NCBI RefSeq assembly: GCF_014268885.2
Contig: NZ_CP077095.1
Span: 1,187,001-1,251,000 of the forward strand
Length of the DNA stretch: 64,000 bases
Source of the DNA: Pseudomonas xantholysinigenes
GTDB lineage: Bacteria > Pseudomonadota > Gammaproteobacteria > Pseudomonadales > Pseudomonadaceae
Direction of reading: 5' to 3'
How positions within the stretch are numbered: position 1 is the first letter of the stretch; every line of letters begins with the position of its first letter. Positions 8,405 through 17,316 of this stretch are shown in pieces. The position numbers and the translations under genes were made by a program. The notes below the pieces were generated by a model. The model saw nothing but the letters and a program-made list of their open reading frames with translations, was not told where the DNA came from and did not search any database.

Positions 8405-10814
8405 ACTCAGCCAATTTGTAAGCGATGATGTAGTCGCCCATCTTGGTGCCCAGCGAGCCATGGCCGCCGGCGGTCACCAGCACGTACTGCTTGCCATCCT
8501 TGCCGGTGTAGCTCATCGGCGTGGCCTGGCCACCAGCGGGCAGGCGGCCTTTCCACAGCTCCTTGCCGTTGCTGGTGTCGTAGGCGCGCAGGTACTGGTC
8601 CAGGGTGCCGCTGAGGAAGCCCACGCCACCGGCGGTGACCATCGAACCGCCCATGCTCGGCACGCCCACCGGCATGCCGATCGGCACCGGGGTGCTGTCA
8701 CGGGTGGTGCCGTTCTTGTGCTTCCACACGACCTTGTTGGTGAACAGGTCGATGGCCGCCACATAGCCCCAGGCTGGCGCCTGGCATGGGATGCCGATCG
8801 GCGACATGAACGGGTGCATGGTCACTGCGTACGGCGCGCCGGTGTTCGGCTGCACGCCGCTGGTCTCGCTTTCGCGCTTGCTGCCTTCAGCGACCTGCTC
8901 GCGAGGGATCATCTTCGACACGAAGGCCATGTAGTTCGGCGAAGTGAACAGCAGCTGGCGCACCGGGTCGACCGATACGCTGCCCCAGTTGAACACGCCG
9001 ACGTTACCCGGGTAGATCAGGCTGCCCTGCTCGGATGGTGGGGTGTACTGGCCTTCGTAGCGCAGGCTGCGGAACTGGATGCGGCAGAGCATCTGGTCGA
9101 ACGGCGTGGCGCCCCACATGGCCTGTTCGGTCAGCTCTGGGCCGAGCAGGTTGAGGTCGGAGCGGGCCTGGGTTGGCGCGGTGTGGTCACCTTTGACCGC
9201 GCCCTGCGGGACCGGAATCTCGCGGATCGGCACGATCGGCGTGCCGTCGCGACGATCGAGCACGTACAGGCTGCCCTGCTTGGTCGGCACGATGACCGCC
9301 GGCTTGACGCCGTCGTCGGTCTTCAGGTGGACCAGGGTCGGCTGGCTGCCGACGTCCATGTCCCACAGGTCGTGGTGGGTGAACTGGTAGTTCCAGCGCG
9401 CCTTGCCGGTGGCCAGGTCGAGGGCGACGATGCCGGCGCTGTACTTCTCCGCGCCCGGGGTGCGGTCGGCGCCCCACTGGTCCGGGGTCTGGTTGCCCAG
9501 CGGCAGGTAGATCATGCCGAGGTCTTCGTCGACGCTGGCGATCGACCACATGTTGGCCGAGTTGCGGCTGTACTGCTTGCCGTCGGCCAGGGGCTTGGTG
9601 TCGTCCGGGTTGTTGCTGTCCCAGTTCCACACCAGGTGGCCGTCGTGCACGTCGTAGGCGCGGATCACGCCCGAGGGCTCGTTGGTCGACTCGTTGTCGG
9701 TGACATGGCCGCCGATGATCACCAGGTCACGGGTGATCGCCGCTGGCGAGGTGGAATAGTAGCCACCGGCGGTGAACGGGCCGATGCCACGGGTCAGATC
9801 GATCACGCCCTGGTTGGCGAAGCCTTCGCAGACCTTGCCGGTGTCGGCGTTGATGGCGATCAGGCGGGCGTCGGCGGTGGGCAGGTAGAGGCGGCGTGGG
9901 CACGCCTGGGCCACGGCCTGGCCAGCGTCGGTGATCTTCGGCGCGGGACTGCCATCACGGCTGACGTAGTTGTTCTCGTCATAGTACGAGACACCGCGGC
10001 AGGTCATGTGGGCGAAGCCCTTGAAGGTGCCCACCGGGCTCTTGACCTGCGGGTCGAAGCGCCAGATTTCGGCGCCGGTGTCCGGGTCCAGGGCCAGCAC
10101 CTTGCTGTGGGCGGTGCAGGCGTAGAGCATGCCGTTGACCTTCAGCGGGGTGTTCTGGTTGGTCAGCTCCACCGGGTCGTTTTCGGTCGGCAGGTCACCG
10201 GTGCGGATGCGCCAGGCTTCTTCCAGGCGGTAGGCGTTCTGTGGGGTGATCTGGCGCAGCGGCGAGTAGCGGTCACCATGCTCGGTGCGGCCGTAGGCCT
10301 GCCATTCGCCGTCGGGCATCGACGGCGCGGCGCTGGCCATCTCGCTGCTGTCGCGGCCCAGTTCGCCGAACACTTCGCCCGGGTGAGTGAACTGGCTGCC
10401 CACGGCGCTGGCGCCGGAGGCGACCACGGCGACGCTGAGCAGCGCGGTGTTGATTTTCGCGGCCGGGCCTACCAGCGGGCGACGCGCCCACGGCAGCAGC
10501 AGGACCACGCCGATGGCGAACCAGATGGCCAGGCGTGGCACCAGTTGCCACCAGTCCAGGCCGACTTCCAGCAGCGCCCAGACCGTGCTGCCCAGCAGCA
10601 CCAGGCCGTACAGGCCCAGGGCGATGCGACGCATGGCCAGCAGCAGGATGCCGGACAGGGCGAAGCCGATACCGGCGATCAGGTAGTAAAGCGAACCACC
10701 CAGCTGGCTCAGCTTGATGCCGCCGGCCAGCAGGGCCAGGCCCATCAGCAGCAGCAACACGCCCATCAGGCGCGGTAGCCAGCGGGTTCCATTCTTGGCA
10801 CCGTCAGTGCTCAT
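8403..10814 (-). CDS. gcd: Membrane-bound PQQ-dependent glucose dehydrogenase
   Basis: Gcd oxidises glucose to gluconolactone in the periplasm and passes electrons to ubiquinone. 803 aa: five N-terminal membrane helices (about residues 15-140, e.g. LMGVLLLLMGLALLAGG) followed by an eight-bladed PQQ propeller with typical stretches such as ANMWSIASVDEDLGMIYLPL, THHDLWDMDVGSQPTL and a C-terminal GGHGSLGTKMGDYIIAY. It lies 31 bp downstream of oprB, so outer-membrane sugar entry and periplasmic oxidation form one operon. Its stop codon abuts a repeat array. Confidence 0.97.
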   Translation of the reverse strand: MSTDGAKNGTRWLPRLMGVLLLLMGLALLAGGIKLSQLGGSLYYLIAGIGFALSGILLLAMRRIALGLYGLVLLGSTVWALLEVGLDWWQLVPRLAIWFAIGVVLLLPWARRPLVGPAAKINTALLSVAVVASGASAVGSQFTHPGEVFGELGRDSSEMASAAPSMPDGEWQAYGRTEHGDRYSPLRQITPQNAYRLEEAWRIRTGDLPTENDPVELTNQNTPLKVNGMLYACTAHSKVLALDPDTGAEIWRFDPQVKSPVGTFKGFAHMTCRGVSYYDENNYVSRDGSPAPKITDAGQAVAQACPRRLYLPTADARLIAINADTGKVCEGFANQGVIDLTRGIGPFTAGGYYSTSPAAITRDLVIIGGHVTDNESTNEPSGVIRAYDVHDGHLVWNWDSNNPDDTKPLADGKQYSRNSANMWSIASVDEDLGMIYLPLGNQTPDQWGADRTPGAEKYSAGIVALDLATGKARWNYQFTHHDLWDMDVGSQPTLVHLKTDDGVKPAVIVPTKQGSLYVLDRRDGTPIVPIREIPVPQGAVKGDHTAPTQARSDLNLLGPELTEQAMWGATPFDQMLCRIQFRSLRYEGQYTPPSEQGSLIYPGNVGVFNWGSVSVDPVRQLLFTSPNYMAFVSKMIPREQVAEGSKRESETSGVQPNTGAPYAVTMHPFMSPIGIPCQAPAWGYVAAIDLFTNKVVWKHKNGTTRDSTPVPIGMPVGVPSMGGSMVTAGGVGFLSGTLDQYLRAYDTSNGKELWKGRLPAGGQATPMSYTGKDGKQYVLVTAGGHGSLGTKMGDYIIAYKLAE

Positions 10815-10845
10815 CGTCTGTTCTCCGTCGTATGGAAGGGTTGGG

Positions 10846-12192
10846 TTAGAAACTGCTCTGGATCTTCAAGCCGCCGATCAACGCATCGTCGACCCGCGAC
10901 ACCCCGCCTGGGTGGCGGATGTACTGCAGGTTCGGGCGCACGGTGAGCCAGTTGGCCAGGTGGATGCCGTAATAGAGTTCGGCGCTGTATTCGGTGTCTT
11001 GCACCGGCAGGTAGCCGGGATTGTCGTAGTCGTCCAGCTGGGCGACCTGGTTGTGCAGGCGGGCGTTCTTGCGATAGCCAGGGTTGACGTGCACGCGGGC
11101 CAGGGCGAAACCGATGTCGTCCTTGGCGCGGGCGTCGAAGGGCCCCTTGTAAACCAAACCGGCCTGAACATAGTTGTCGATGGCATTGGTCTTCTTGTCG
11201 TGCACCGTGGCATTGGCGAACAGGCTCAGGCCGCGCGACTGGTCGGAGGCCTGCGCAGTCACCTGCTGCTGGGCGCCGAGCCACATGCCGTGCTTGCTGG
11301 AGCTGCTGCGGTAGGCGGCGCCACTGATGGCGGCCGGCTGGCCGTTGCTGTCCTTGAGAACATCTTGTGCCTTGGCATTACTGTAGTAGTAGCCGGCGCG
11401 ATATTCCCCTTTCAGGTCATTGATCCGTGGGCTCCACACCAGTTCCACCGGCATCACCGCGCCCTGGGTGCCGCTGCCGCTGAGCTTGAAGCCGTTGCCG
11501 CTCTCCAGGTTGGAGGGGTTCTGTTCGAACACGCCGACCTGGGCATAGAGCTGGTCGTTGAGGTTGTAGCGCACGCGCAGGGCCCATTGGCTGACCGGCC
11601 AGTTGTACCAGATGCCACCGACCCAGTTGCCTACCTGCGAGCCGCAGAACGCCAGGTTCTGGAAGTCGCAGGGGAAGCTGTTGAAGTCCTCGCCTTCGCC
11701 GAAACGGCCGAATTTCACGTCCAGCGCGCCGTCGAAGTATTTCTGCTTGATCCACATCTGGGTCAGCCGCCACGTCTCACCACGGCCCCAGACTTCCTGG
11801 GCCGAGGTGAAGCCGCCAACCCGAGGGTCGTTGATGCGGTCGTTGCTGATGTTGTCGCCGTGGCGCTCGGTGACGGTGAGCTGGAACTCGGTGTCGTGCC
11901 AGCCGAGGATCTTCTGCAGGTCCATGTTTACGCCGAAGGTGAACTGGTCGCTGTAGCGCGCGGCGCGGTCGTGGCTGTAGCCACCGTGCAGGTTGCTGCC
12001 CATCTCGCCGGTGTAGCCGAGGGTGAAGTCGTAGCCTTTTTCCAGCAGTTCACTGCGGGTGCCGCCCCAGTCGCCGAACATCCACGGCGAGTCCTTGGCG
12101 AACATCTCGTGGGCGCTGGTGGTGGGGGCAAGGCCGCCGAGCAGGGTGGCGAGGGCGAGGCCGGTGTAACGGGTGTTGGGCAGTTGCAACAT
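10846..12192 (-). CDS. oprB: Carbohydrate-selective porin OprB
   Basis: 448-aa outer-membrane beta-barrel with signal peptide (TGLALATLLGGLAPTTSA, cleavage before HEMFAKD) and C-terminal Phe (KIQSSF), as needed for barrel insertion. The mature N-terminus SPWMFGDWGGTRSELLEKGYDF is the OprB family hallmark. First gene of an operon with gcd. The start is fixed: an in-frame TAG lies at 12202-12204, three codons upstream, and the ATG at 12192 is the only start before the signal peptide. No Shine-Dalgarno is visible; a 14-bp perfect palindrome fills that place. Confidence 0.95.
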   Translation of the reverse strand: MLQLPNTRYTGLALATLLGGLAPTTSAHEMFAKDSPWMFGDWGGTRSELLEKGYDFTLGYTGEMGSNLHGGYSHDRAARYSDQFTFGVNMDLQKILGWHDTEFQLTVTERHGDNISNDRINDPRVGGFTSAQEVWGRGETWRLTQMWIKQKYFDGALDVKFGRFGEGEDFNSFPCDFQNLAFCGSQVGNWVGGIWYNWPVSQWALRVRYNLNDQLYAQVGVFEQNPSNLESGNGFKLSGSGTQGAVMPVELVWSPRINDLKGEYRAGYYYSNAKAQDVLKDSNGQPAAISGAAYRSSSSKHGMWLGAQQQVTAQASDQSRGLSLFANATVHDKKTNAIDNYVQAGLVYKGPFDARAKDDIGFALARVHVNPGYRKNARLHNQVAQLDDYDNPGYLPVQDTEYSAELYYGIHLANWLTVRPNLQYIRHPGGVSRVDDALIGGLKIQSSF

Positions 12193-12393
12193 GAGATAGC
12201 GCTATCTTTTGATTGTTGAGTAAACGGCAAGCGCAATGAAGCGCGGGTCTTCAAGGGAAGACGGCTGCGAAGGGTGGAAAGTGAAGCGATTCAGCTTGCG
12301 GCGGGGAGGATATAGGGGAAGTTGTAAGAAAAAAAGACAAAATGTCGCAGGGGATTGTTGCTGATGGGGTAACAGTCAACGTCCCCATCGTGG
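12193..12393. promoter_or_regulatory. oprB leader with 14-bp palindrome AGATAGCGCTATCT
   Basis: A perfect palindrome at 12194-12207 ends one base before the oprB ATG. Upstream (minus-strand sense) the sequence is purine-poor with a T-rich tract near 12330-12340 that may be part of the promoter, but -35/-10 boxes cannot be assigned. The palindrome could be an operator or an RNA structure over the start codon. Confidence 0.4.
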
Positions 12394-12660
12394 GGCAAGC
12401 CCGCTCCCATGGTGGGAGCAACTGTCTTGCCTGGATCTTTCAATCTGGCACGCCCACTGTGGGAGCGGGCTTGCCCGCGAACACCGGCGTAGCCGGTGCC
12501 AGACCCCGCGTTGCTTGTTTCGCGGCGGTTCGGCGCCCCGATAAACCCGCTCCCACAGGTATGGGGCTGACTTGAGCCTTGCACGGACGCTGTGGGAACA
12601 GCTGTCTTGCTCGGATTTCTCAAGCCGGCGCGCCCCTTGTGGGAGCGGGCTTGACCCGCG
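12394..12660. repeat. Cluster of four REP units between oprB and TonB receptor
   Basis: GGGAGCGGGCTTG cores occur at about 12394-12419 (inverted), 12457-12480, 12541-12559 (inverted) and 12637-12660, the second with an adjacent ACCGGCGTAGCCGGT hairpin (12483-12497). The spacer phrases CTGTCTTGCCTGGATCTTTC and CTGTCTTGCTCGGATTTCTC are also repeated, so the repeated unit is longer than the REP core. No gene is present between 12193 and 12666. Confidence 0.85.
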
Positions 12661-12666
12661 ATGACG

Positions 12667-14718
12667 TCAGAACGAGGTGCGCAAACCGACCTGCACACTG
12701 CGCCCCGGCGCCGGCGCGATATCGCGCAGGATCGAGCTGGCATAGCGCACCGTCTGGTCGGTGAGGTTCTCGCCGCGCACGAACGCCAGCCACTCGCTGT
12801 GGCCGATGTCGAAGCGGTAGCCGACGCTTGCCCCCAGGGTGGTGTAGCCATCGGTGCTGGTCTCGTTGGCCGGCTTGCGGTGCTGCGAGGCGGCATGCTG
12901 CACGTCGACCCGCGCCTGCCAACGGTCCAGCGTCCACACCAGGCCACTGTTCAGGCGTAGCGGGGCGATGCGCGGCAGCGGCTCGCCGCTGTCGAGGTTC
13001 TTGGCCCGGGTGTAGTCGCCGGACAGTTCCAGGGCGAAGCTGCCGTAGCGGTTTTCCAGCAACTGCCAGCGGTCCTGCGCCTCGATGCCATAGAAGCGCG
13101 CCCGCACGCCCTGGTAGGCGTACTCGGGGATGTCGCCGTGCTCATGGTCATGATCATGGTCATGATCGTGATCATCGTGGTCGTGATCGTGGCCCTCGCG
13201 TAGGTTGCCGGTGCCGATCAGGCCGATGTAGTTGCGAAAGTGGCTGTAGAACACGCCGACGCTGCCCTTGTGCGTGCCGTTGTCGAAGCGCAGGGCCAGG
13301 TCGGTGGAGATGGCCTTTTCCTTGTTCAGGTTCGGGTCGCCGATCTCGTAGGCACCGGTGGCCACGTGGGCGCCGTTGGCGTACAGCTCGTAGAAGGTCG
13401 GGGCGCGTTCGGTGTAGCCGAGGTTGGCGGCCAGCGACCACACTGGGTCGAGTTGGTACACGGCGCCGGATGACAGGCTGAAGGCGTTGAAGCTGCTGGC
13501 GCTGTCGGCGCCGGCGAAGGTTGCGTTGCCCTTGGCGTCAGGGTCGACTCGGGTGTGCTCCAGGCGCGCGCCCAGGCTCAGGTTCAGGCGCTCGGTGGCC
13601 TGCCATTGCTCGAGCAGGAACAGCGCCAGGCTGTCGGTGTCGGTGTGCGGGACGAAGGCTTCTTCACCCAGGGCGGAAAACTCGTTGCGACTGACCTGGG
13701 CGCCGATCACGCCCTCCACTGGGCCCAGCGGCTGGTGACGCGCCTCGATACGGGCTTCGTAGCCTTTGTTCTTGAAGGTGGTGTGCACCTCGCCGCTTTC
13801 GATTTCACGGTGCTGGTAGTCGGTGTAGCCGGCATCGATCTTGACCGAGCTGAACGGGCCATCGAGGTCGCGCAATTCCGAGGCGAAGCCATAGTGGTCC
13901 TGTTGCATGTCCAGGCGCACGCCGGGTTCGGCCACCGAACCGTAGTTGCTGTCGTAGCGGCTGTAGGACAGGCCAGCATAGCCGTGATCCCAGTGGTAGG
14001 CGCCGCCGATGGCACCGCCGTCCTGGCGGCCGTCGCTGTTTTCCAGGCGGTGCTTGCCGCCGGGCTCGTCGGCGTCGCGCACCTTCGAGCTGCGCGCATA
14101 GCCGGGGATGCGCAGGTCGTTGAATTGGCGGCTGTTGGCGTCCAGGTGCAGGGCGAAGGCGCCGTTGCCGGCTTCCAGCTTGCCGGCGCTGCTGCGTGTG
14201 GTGTCGGCGCCGCCGTAGCGCAGTTCACCGGCACCGTGGATTCCCTCGATGGGCGAGTCGGGGATGCGGTTGTCGAAGGTATTGACCACGCCACCAATGG
14301 CGTTGCCGCCATACAGCAGCGCGGCCGGGCCACGGACGATCTCGACCCGCTCGACGGTGACCGGGTCCAGCGGCACTGCATGATCATAGGACAGCGACGA
14401 AGCATCGAGTGCACCGACGCCATTGCGCAGGATGCGAATGCGATCGCCGTCCAGGCCGCGAATCACTGGGCGGCTGGCGCCGGGGCCGAACCAGGTGGAG
14501 GCGACGCCGGGTTGCTTGTTGAGGGTTTCACCGAGGCTGCCTTGCTGTTGCTGCAGCAGGGCATCGCCTTCGAGCACGGTACTGGGCGCGGCCAGCTGGG
14601 CGTTGCCCAGAGGGTTGGCGGTGATTACCTGGGGTTGTAGTTCGACGGCCTGGCTGGGAGAGGAGGCCAGCCAGAGCGCGACGGCGAGGGGCGAGAGGTG
14701 AAGCGGCATGTGACGCAT
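12667..14718 (-). CDS. TonB-dependent outer-membrane receptor, probably for zinc (ZnuD-like)
   Basis: 683 aa. Signal peptide LSPLAVALWLASSPSQA, then a plug domain (about 45-150: PSTVLEGDALL, RPVIRGLDGDRIRILRNG, VERVEIVRGPAALLYGGNAIGG) and a 22-strand-type barrel ending in Phe (QVGLRTSF). Around residues 507-530 an external loop carries about a dozen alternating His and Asp residues (coding sequence near 13133-13198), typical of zinc-capturing receptors such as ZnuD. A Zur-like box lies 35 bp upstream. Together these make zinc uptake across the outer membrane the best assignment. Start at 14718; Met at 14709 is an alternative. Not part of an operon. Confidence 0.9.
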   Translation of the reverse strand: MRHMPLHLSPLAVALWLASSPSQAVELQPQVITANPLGNAQLAAPSTVLEGDALLQQQQGSLGETLNKQPGVASTWFGPGASRPVIRGLDGDRIRILRNGVGALDASSLSYDHAVPLDPVTVERVEIVRGPAALLYGGNAIGGVVNTFDNRIPDSPIEGIHGAGELRYGGADTTRSSAGKLEAGNGAFALHLDANSRQFNDLRIPGYARSSKVRDADEPGGKHRLENSDGRQDGGAIGGAYHWDHGYAGLSYSRYDSNYGSVAEPGVRLDMQQDHYGFASELRDLDGPFSSVKIDAGYTDYQHREIESGEVHTTFKNKGYEARIEARHQPLGPVEGVIGAQVSRNEFSALGEEAFVPHTDTDSLALFLLEQWQATERLNLSLGARLEHTRVDPDAKGNATFAGADSASSFNAFSLSSGAVYQLDPVWSLAANLGYTERAPTFYELYANGAHVATGAYEIGDPNLNKEKAISTDLALRFDNGTHKGSVGVFYSHFRNYIGLIGTGNLREGHDHDHDDHDHDHDHDHEHGDIPEYAYQGVRARFYGIEAQDRWQLLENRYGSFALELSGDYTRAKNLDSGEPLPRIAPLRLNSGLVWTLDRWQARVDVQHAASQHRKPANETSTDGYTTLGASVGYRFDIGHSEWLAFVRGENLTDQTVRYASSILRDIAPAPGRSVQVGLRTSF

Positions 14719-14752
14719 GGGGAAGTGGCGTTCCTTGGCAGTAATTTTGTGC

Positions 14753-14767
14753 TGTTACAATATAACA
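14753..14767 (-). promoter_or_regulatory. Zur-like operator upstream of TonB receptor
   Basis: TGTTACAATATAACA, i.e. GTTAnnnTATAAC-type near-palindrome; on the coding strand TGTTATATTGTAACA. It resembles the gamma-proteobacterial Zur box (GTTATA-n-TATAAC form). A similar site (TGTTATAAAGTATCA) stands before the zinc-free L31 gene. Confidence 0.75.
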
Positions 14768-14915
14768 TTTCTATTTCAGCACAAGCGATTCGGCATTGGC
14801 CAGTACTTTCATGGGCGGGTATCGCTCCTGCAGGCCGCTACAACACAGGCCATCGATGCCACTCCCCCACTACACTCGTGTAAGGTGCGCACCTTCCCGA
14901 ACCTGGAGCATTGGC

Positions 14916-15137
14916 ATGAGCACGGCCCAACACAACGCGCTGCACGGCAAGACCCTCGAGCAAATCCTCACCGAGCTGGTGGCGCACTATCAGTGGCAGG
15001 GCCTGGCCGAGCGCATCGATATCCGTTGCTTCAAGAGCGACCCGACCATCAAGTCGAGCCTGACTTTTCTGCGCAAAACCCCTTGGGCCAGGGAAAAGGT
15101 CGAGCAGTTGTACGTGAAGCTGCAGCGCAAAGGCTGA
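14916..15137 (+). CDS. VF530 family small DNA-binding-type protein (DUF2132)
   Basis: 73 aa. The sequence [19 protein letters not shown] followed by [31 protein letters not shown] matches the VF530/DUF2132 family; a solved member (Vibrio VF530) has a helical fold with suspected DNA binding, but no cellular role is known to me. The ATG at 14916 has GGAG upstream and starts the conserved region. Its TGA overlaps the ATG of the following membrane protein by one base (TGATG), so the two are translationally coupled. Confidence 0.85.
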   Translation: MSTAQHNALHGKTLEQILTELVAHYQWQGLAERIDIRCFKSDPTIKSSLTFLRKTPWAREKVEQLYVKLQRKG

Positions 15138-15763
15138 TGCCACGCCGCCCCTGGCTAACCCTGGCCGCGCTCCTTGGCTGGGCGGGGTTGGCGATCCAGC
15201 TGTACCTGGTGCTGCTGGCGCGCTGGCAGGAACAGGCCAGCCTGATCGGCGGGCTGGTCAACCTGTTCTGCTTTTTCACGGTCTTGACCAACACCCTGGT
15301 GGCGACGGTATTGAGCCAGGCCGCGTTTGGTCGTGAATCGGCGGCGCGGCGCTGGTTTCTATCTCCAGCGATCAGTGGTTGTGTCACCGCCAGCATCGTC
15401 TTGGTGGCCCTGGCGTACAGCCTGCTGTTGCGTCACCTGTGGCAGCCCCAGGGCTGGCAATGGCTGGCGGACGAACTGCTGCACGACGTGATGCCGCTGG
15501 TGTTCGTCCTGTACTGGTGGCTGGAGGTGCCCAAGGGGCGATTGCGGCTGTGGCACCTGGCGGCATGGGCGTTGTACCCGACGTTGTATTTCGCCTTCGT
15601 GCTGTTGCGCGGGCATGAGATCGGGATCTATCCCTATCCGTTCGTTGACGTGGCACGGCTGGGCTATGGGCAGGTGCTGGTGAACGCGCTGGCGGTACTG
15701 GCAGGGTTCTGGGGGATTGGGCTGCTACTGCTGGGCTTGGACCGCTGGCGAACACGGGCATAG
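15137..15763 (+). CDS. Six-helix inner-membrane protein (Pr6Pr family)
   Basis: 208 aa with about six hydrophobic helices (WLTLAALLGWAGLAIQLYLVL; GLVNLFCFFTVLTNTLVATVL; ISGCVTASIVLVALAYSLLL; DVMPLVFVLYWWLEV; LAAWALYPTLYFAFVLLRG; VLVNALAVLAGFWGIGLLLL). The FFTVLTN and YPTLYF motifs are those of the Pr6Pr (DUF1624-like/FAR-17a related) membrane family. Function unknown. It begins at the TGATG junction with the VF530 gene. Confidence 0.8.
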   Translation: MPRRPWLTLAALLGWAGLAIQLYLVLLARWQEQASLIGGLVNLFCFFTVLTNTLVATVLSQAAFGRESAARRWFLSPAISGCVTASIVLVALAYSLLLRHLWQPQGWQWLADELLHDVMPLVFVLYWWLEVPKGRLRLWHLAAWALYPTLYFAFVLLRGHEIGIYPYPFVDVARLGYGQVLVNALAVLAGFWGIGLLLLGLDRWRTRA

Positions 15764-15950
15764 CCCGTGCCATGCACCGTGTCGCTTGCTTCGCGGGTAA
15801 ACCCGCTCCCACAGGTATAGGGCTGGGCCTGCCGCAGTCATTTTGGAAGCAGCTGCCTGGCTTGTATTTCTCAATCTGGCGCGATCCCTGTGGGAGCGGG
15901 CTTGCCGGCGAACCGGCGTAGCCGGTGTCATGCACGCGCTTCCACAGGTT
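15751..15950. repeat. REP cluster between membrane protein and siderophore reductase
   Basis: CGCGGGTAAACCCGCTCCCACAGG at about 15797-15820 and the inverted CTGTGGGAGCGGGCTTGCCGGCG at about 15890-15912, with CACGGGCATAGCCCGTG and ACCGGCGTAGCCGGT hairpins. The phrase CTGCCTGGCTTGTATTTCTC matches the spacer in the 12.4-12.7 kb cluster. Lies between convergent genes. Confidence 0.8.
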
Positions 15951-15966
15951 TGGACGTCAGGCGTAA

Positions 15967-16728
15967 TCACTCGTCTTCTGGAGTACCGTCGGCACGCCAG
16001 TAGGCGACCGCTTTCAACGCATCTTCCTGGATGCCTTTCTCCAGCAGCAATGCCTTGGCCTGGCGGGTCAGGCCTTTTTCCAGCGCTACCCAGCCATACA
16101 GGCGGCCTTGGGGCAGCGCCAGGTTGCGCACCAGATCCAGCACATCTTCCTTGTGCCGGCGCACCCAGATCACCTCGACCTGCGCCTTGCTTGCCAGCGC
16201 CTGGCGCTCCTGCTCGTCCTCGATCTGGATCACCGCCAGTACCTGGCGGCCCGCCGGCAGCTCCTCGAGGCGCCGGGCAATGGCCGGAATCGCCGTTTCA
16301 TCGCCGATCAGCAGGTAGCTGTCGAAGATATCCGGCACCACCATCGAGGCCCGCGGGCCGGCGATGTCCAGGGTCTGGCCCGGCGCGGCCTGGGCTGCCC
16401 AGGTGGAGGCGGGGCCATCGCCGTGCAGGACGAAATCGATATCCAGTTCGTTGTTTTTCAGGTCGATGCGCCGTGGCGTGTACTCGCGCATGGTTGGCCG
16501 GGCGCCGCCGTCGCGGCCCAGGTTACGGGCATCGATTGCCTTTTGCTCTTCTGCGTTACAGGCGAACAGCACTTTGACATGGTCGTCGCTGCCGACGCTG
16601 GTGAAACCGGCCAGCTCCGCGCCACCGAGGGTAATGCGGCGCATGCGCGGGGTGATGTCGGTGACCCGCAGCACATCGAGGCGGCGCTGGCGGATTTCGT
16701 GGTTGACGCGGTGGATGCTGTCACTCAT
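15967..16728 (-). CDS. Siderophore-interacting protein / ferric-chelate reductase (YqjH/ViuB-like)
   Basis: 253-aa cytosolic flavoprotein. An N-terminal FAD-binding barrel (about 15-130, with the flavin motif REYTPRRID) is followed by a SIP domain that binds NAD(P)H (SYLLIGDETAIPAIARRLEELP near 140-162; C-terminal VAYWRADG). Members reduce Fe3+-siderophore complexes to free the iron. The ATG overlaps the stop of the PadR-type regulator by four bases (ATGA), giving a coupled regulator-reductase operon like yqjI/yqjH of E. coli. Confidence 0.9.
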   Translation of the reverse strand: MSDSIHRVNHEIRQRRLDVLRVTDITPRMRRITLGGAELAGFTSVGSDDHVKVLFACNAEEQKAIDARNLGRDGGARPTMREYTPRRIDLKNNELDIDFVLHGDGPASTWAAQAAPGQTLDIAGPRASMVVPDIFDSYLLIGDETAIPAIARRLEELPAGRQVLAVIQIEDEQERQALASKAQVEVIWVRRHKEDVLDLVRNLALPQGRLYGWVALEKGLTRQAKALLLEKGIQEDALKAVAYWRADGTPEDE

Positions 16729-17294
16729 GGGGTGTCTTCCTTAACAGGTACAGGTGCGGCCGGCCCGGAGGCGATGGCCTTGGCGGTGTCGTTGAGCAGG
16801 GTGCGGACCCGCTCGATCTCATCGGCGGTCCAGCGCCCGCTGTGCATCTGCAGGGCGTGGCGCAGGTTGCCGACGGCTTCATGGATTTGTGGCGGTCGCT
16901 CATGGCCGCGCAGGGCACGCTTGCTGACTTCGAGGCGCATGCGCACGCCGTCCAGCGCCACCGCCTGGTCGGCCAGCGCGGCGCGGCCGATGTCGGTGAT
17001 GGTGTAGAGGCGCTTGCTGCCTTGGGTGGTGCCGGTGATCTGCTCGGCTTCCTCGAGGTAGCTGAGGGTCGGGTAGATCACCCCAGGGCTGGGGCTGTAG
17101 CTGCCGTCGAAGAGGCTTTCGATCTGGCGGATCAGGTCGTAGCCGTGGCCGGGTTGCTCGGCGAGCATCGACAGCATCAGCAGTTTCAGGTCACCCGGGG
17201 CGAATACCCGTGGGCCGCGCTCGCCACGACCGTGGTCGCGTTCACCACGGCCGTGGCGGCGCTCGTGAAAATCATGGGAGGCATGGTCACGCAT
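16725..17294 (-). CDS. PadR-family regulator with His-rich N-terminus (YqjI-like)
   Basis: 189 aa. The first 30 residues are rich in His, Arg and Asp (His at 4, 7, 10, 14, 21), a possible metal-binding arm. Residues about 32-110 form the PadR winged helix (LKLLMLSMLAEQPGHGYDLI, SPGVIYPTLSYLEEAEQI), followed by a helical dimerisation tail. E. coli YqjI is a PadR-type, nickel-responsive repressor of the ferric reductase gene yqjH; the same pair occurs here as one operon, so an analogous metal-sensing role is likely. Two identical palindromes lie just upstream of the start. Confidence 0.88.
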   Translation of the reverse strand: MRDHASHDFHERRHGRGERDHGRGERGPRVFAPGDLKLLMLSMLAEQPGHGYDLIRQIESLFDGSYSPSPGVIYPTLSYLEEAEQITGTTQGSKRLYTITDIGRAALADQAVALDGVRMRLEVSKRALRGHERPPQIHEAVGNLRHALQMHSGRWTADEIERVRTLLNDTAKAIASGPAAPVPVKEDTP

Positions 17295-17316
17295 GATGCA
17301 GGGCTCCTTGTGGTGA

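Noticed and set aside
8460..10778. 772-aa plus-strand open frame
   Set aside because: Antisense shadow of gcd.
12291..12947. 218-aa minus-strand frame across the REP cluster
   Set aside because: Translation of REP DNA and out-of-frame TonB receptor; no family signal.
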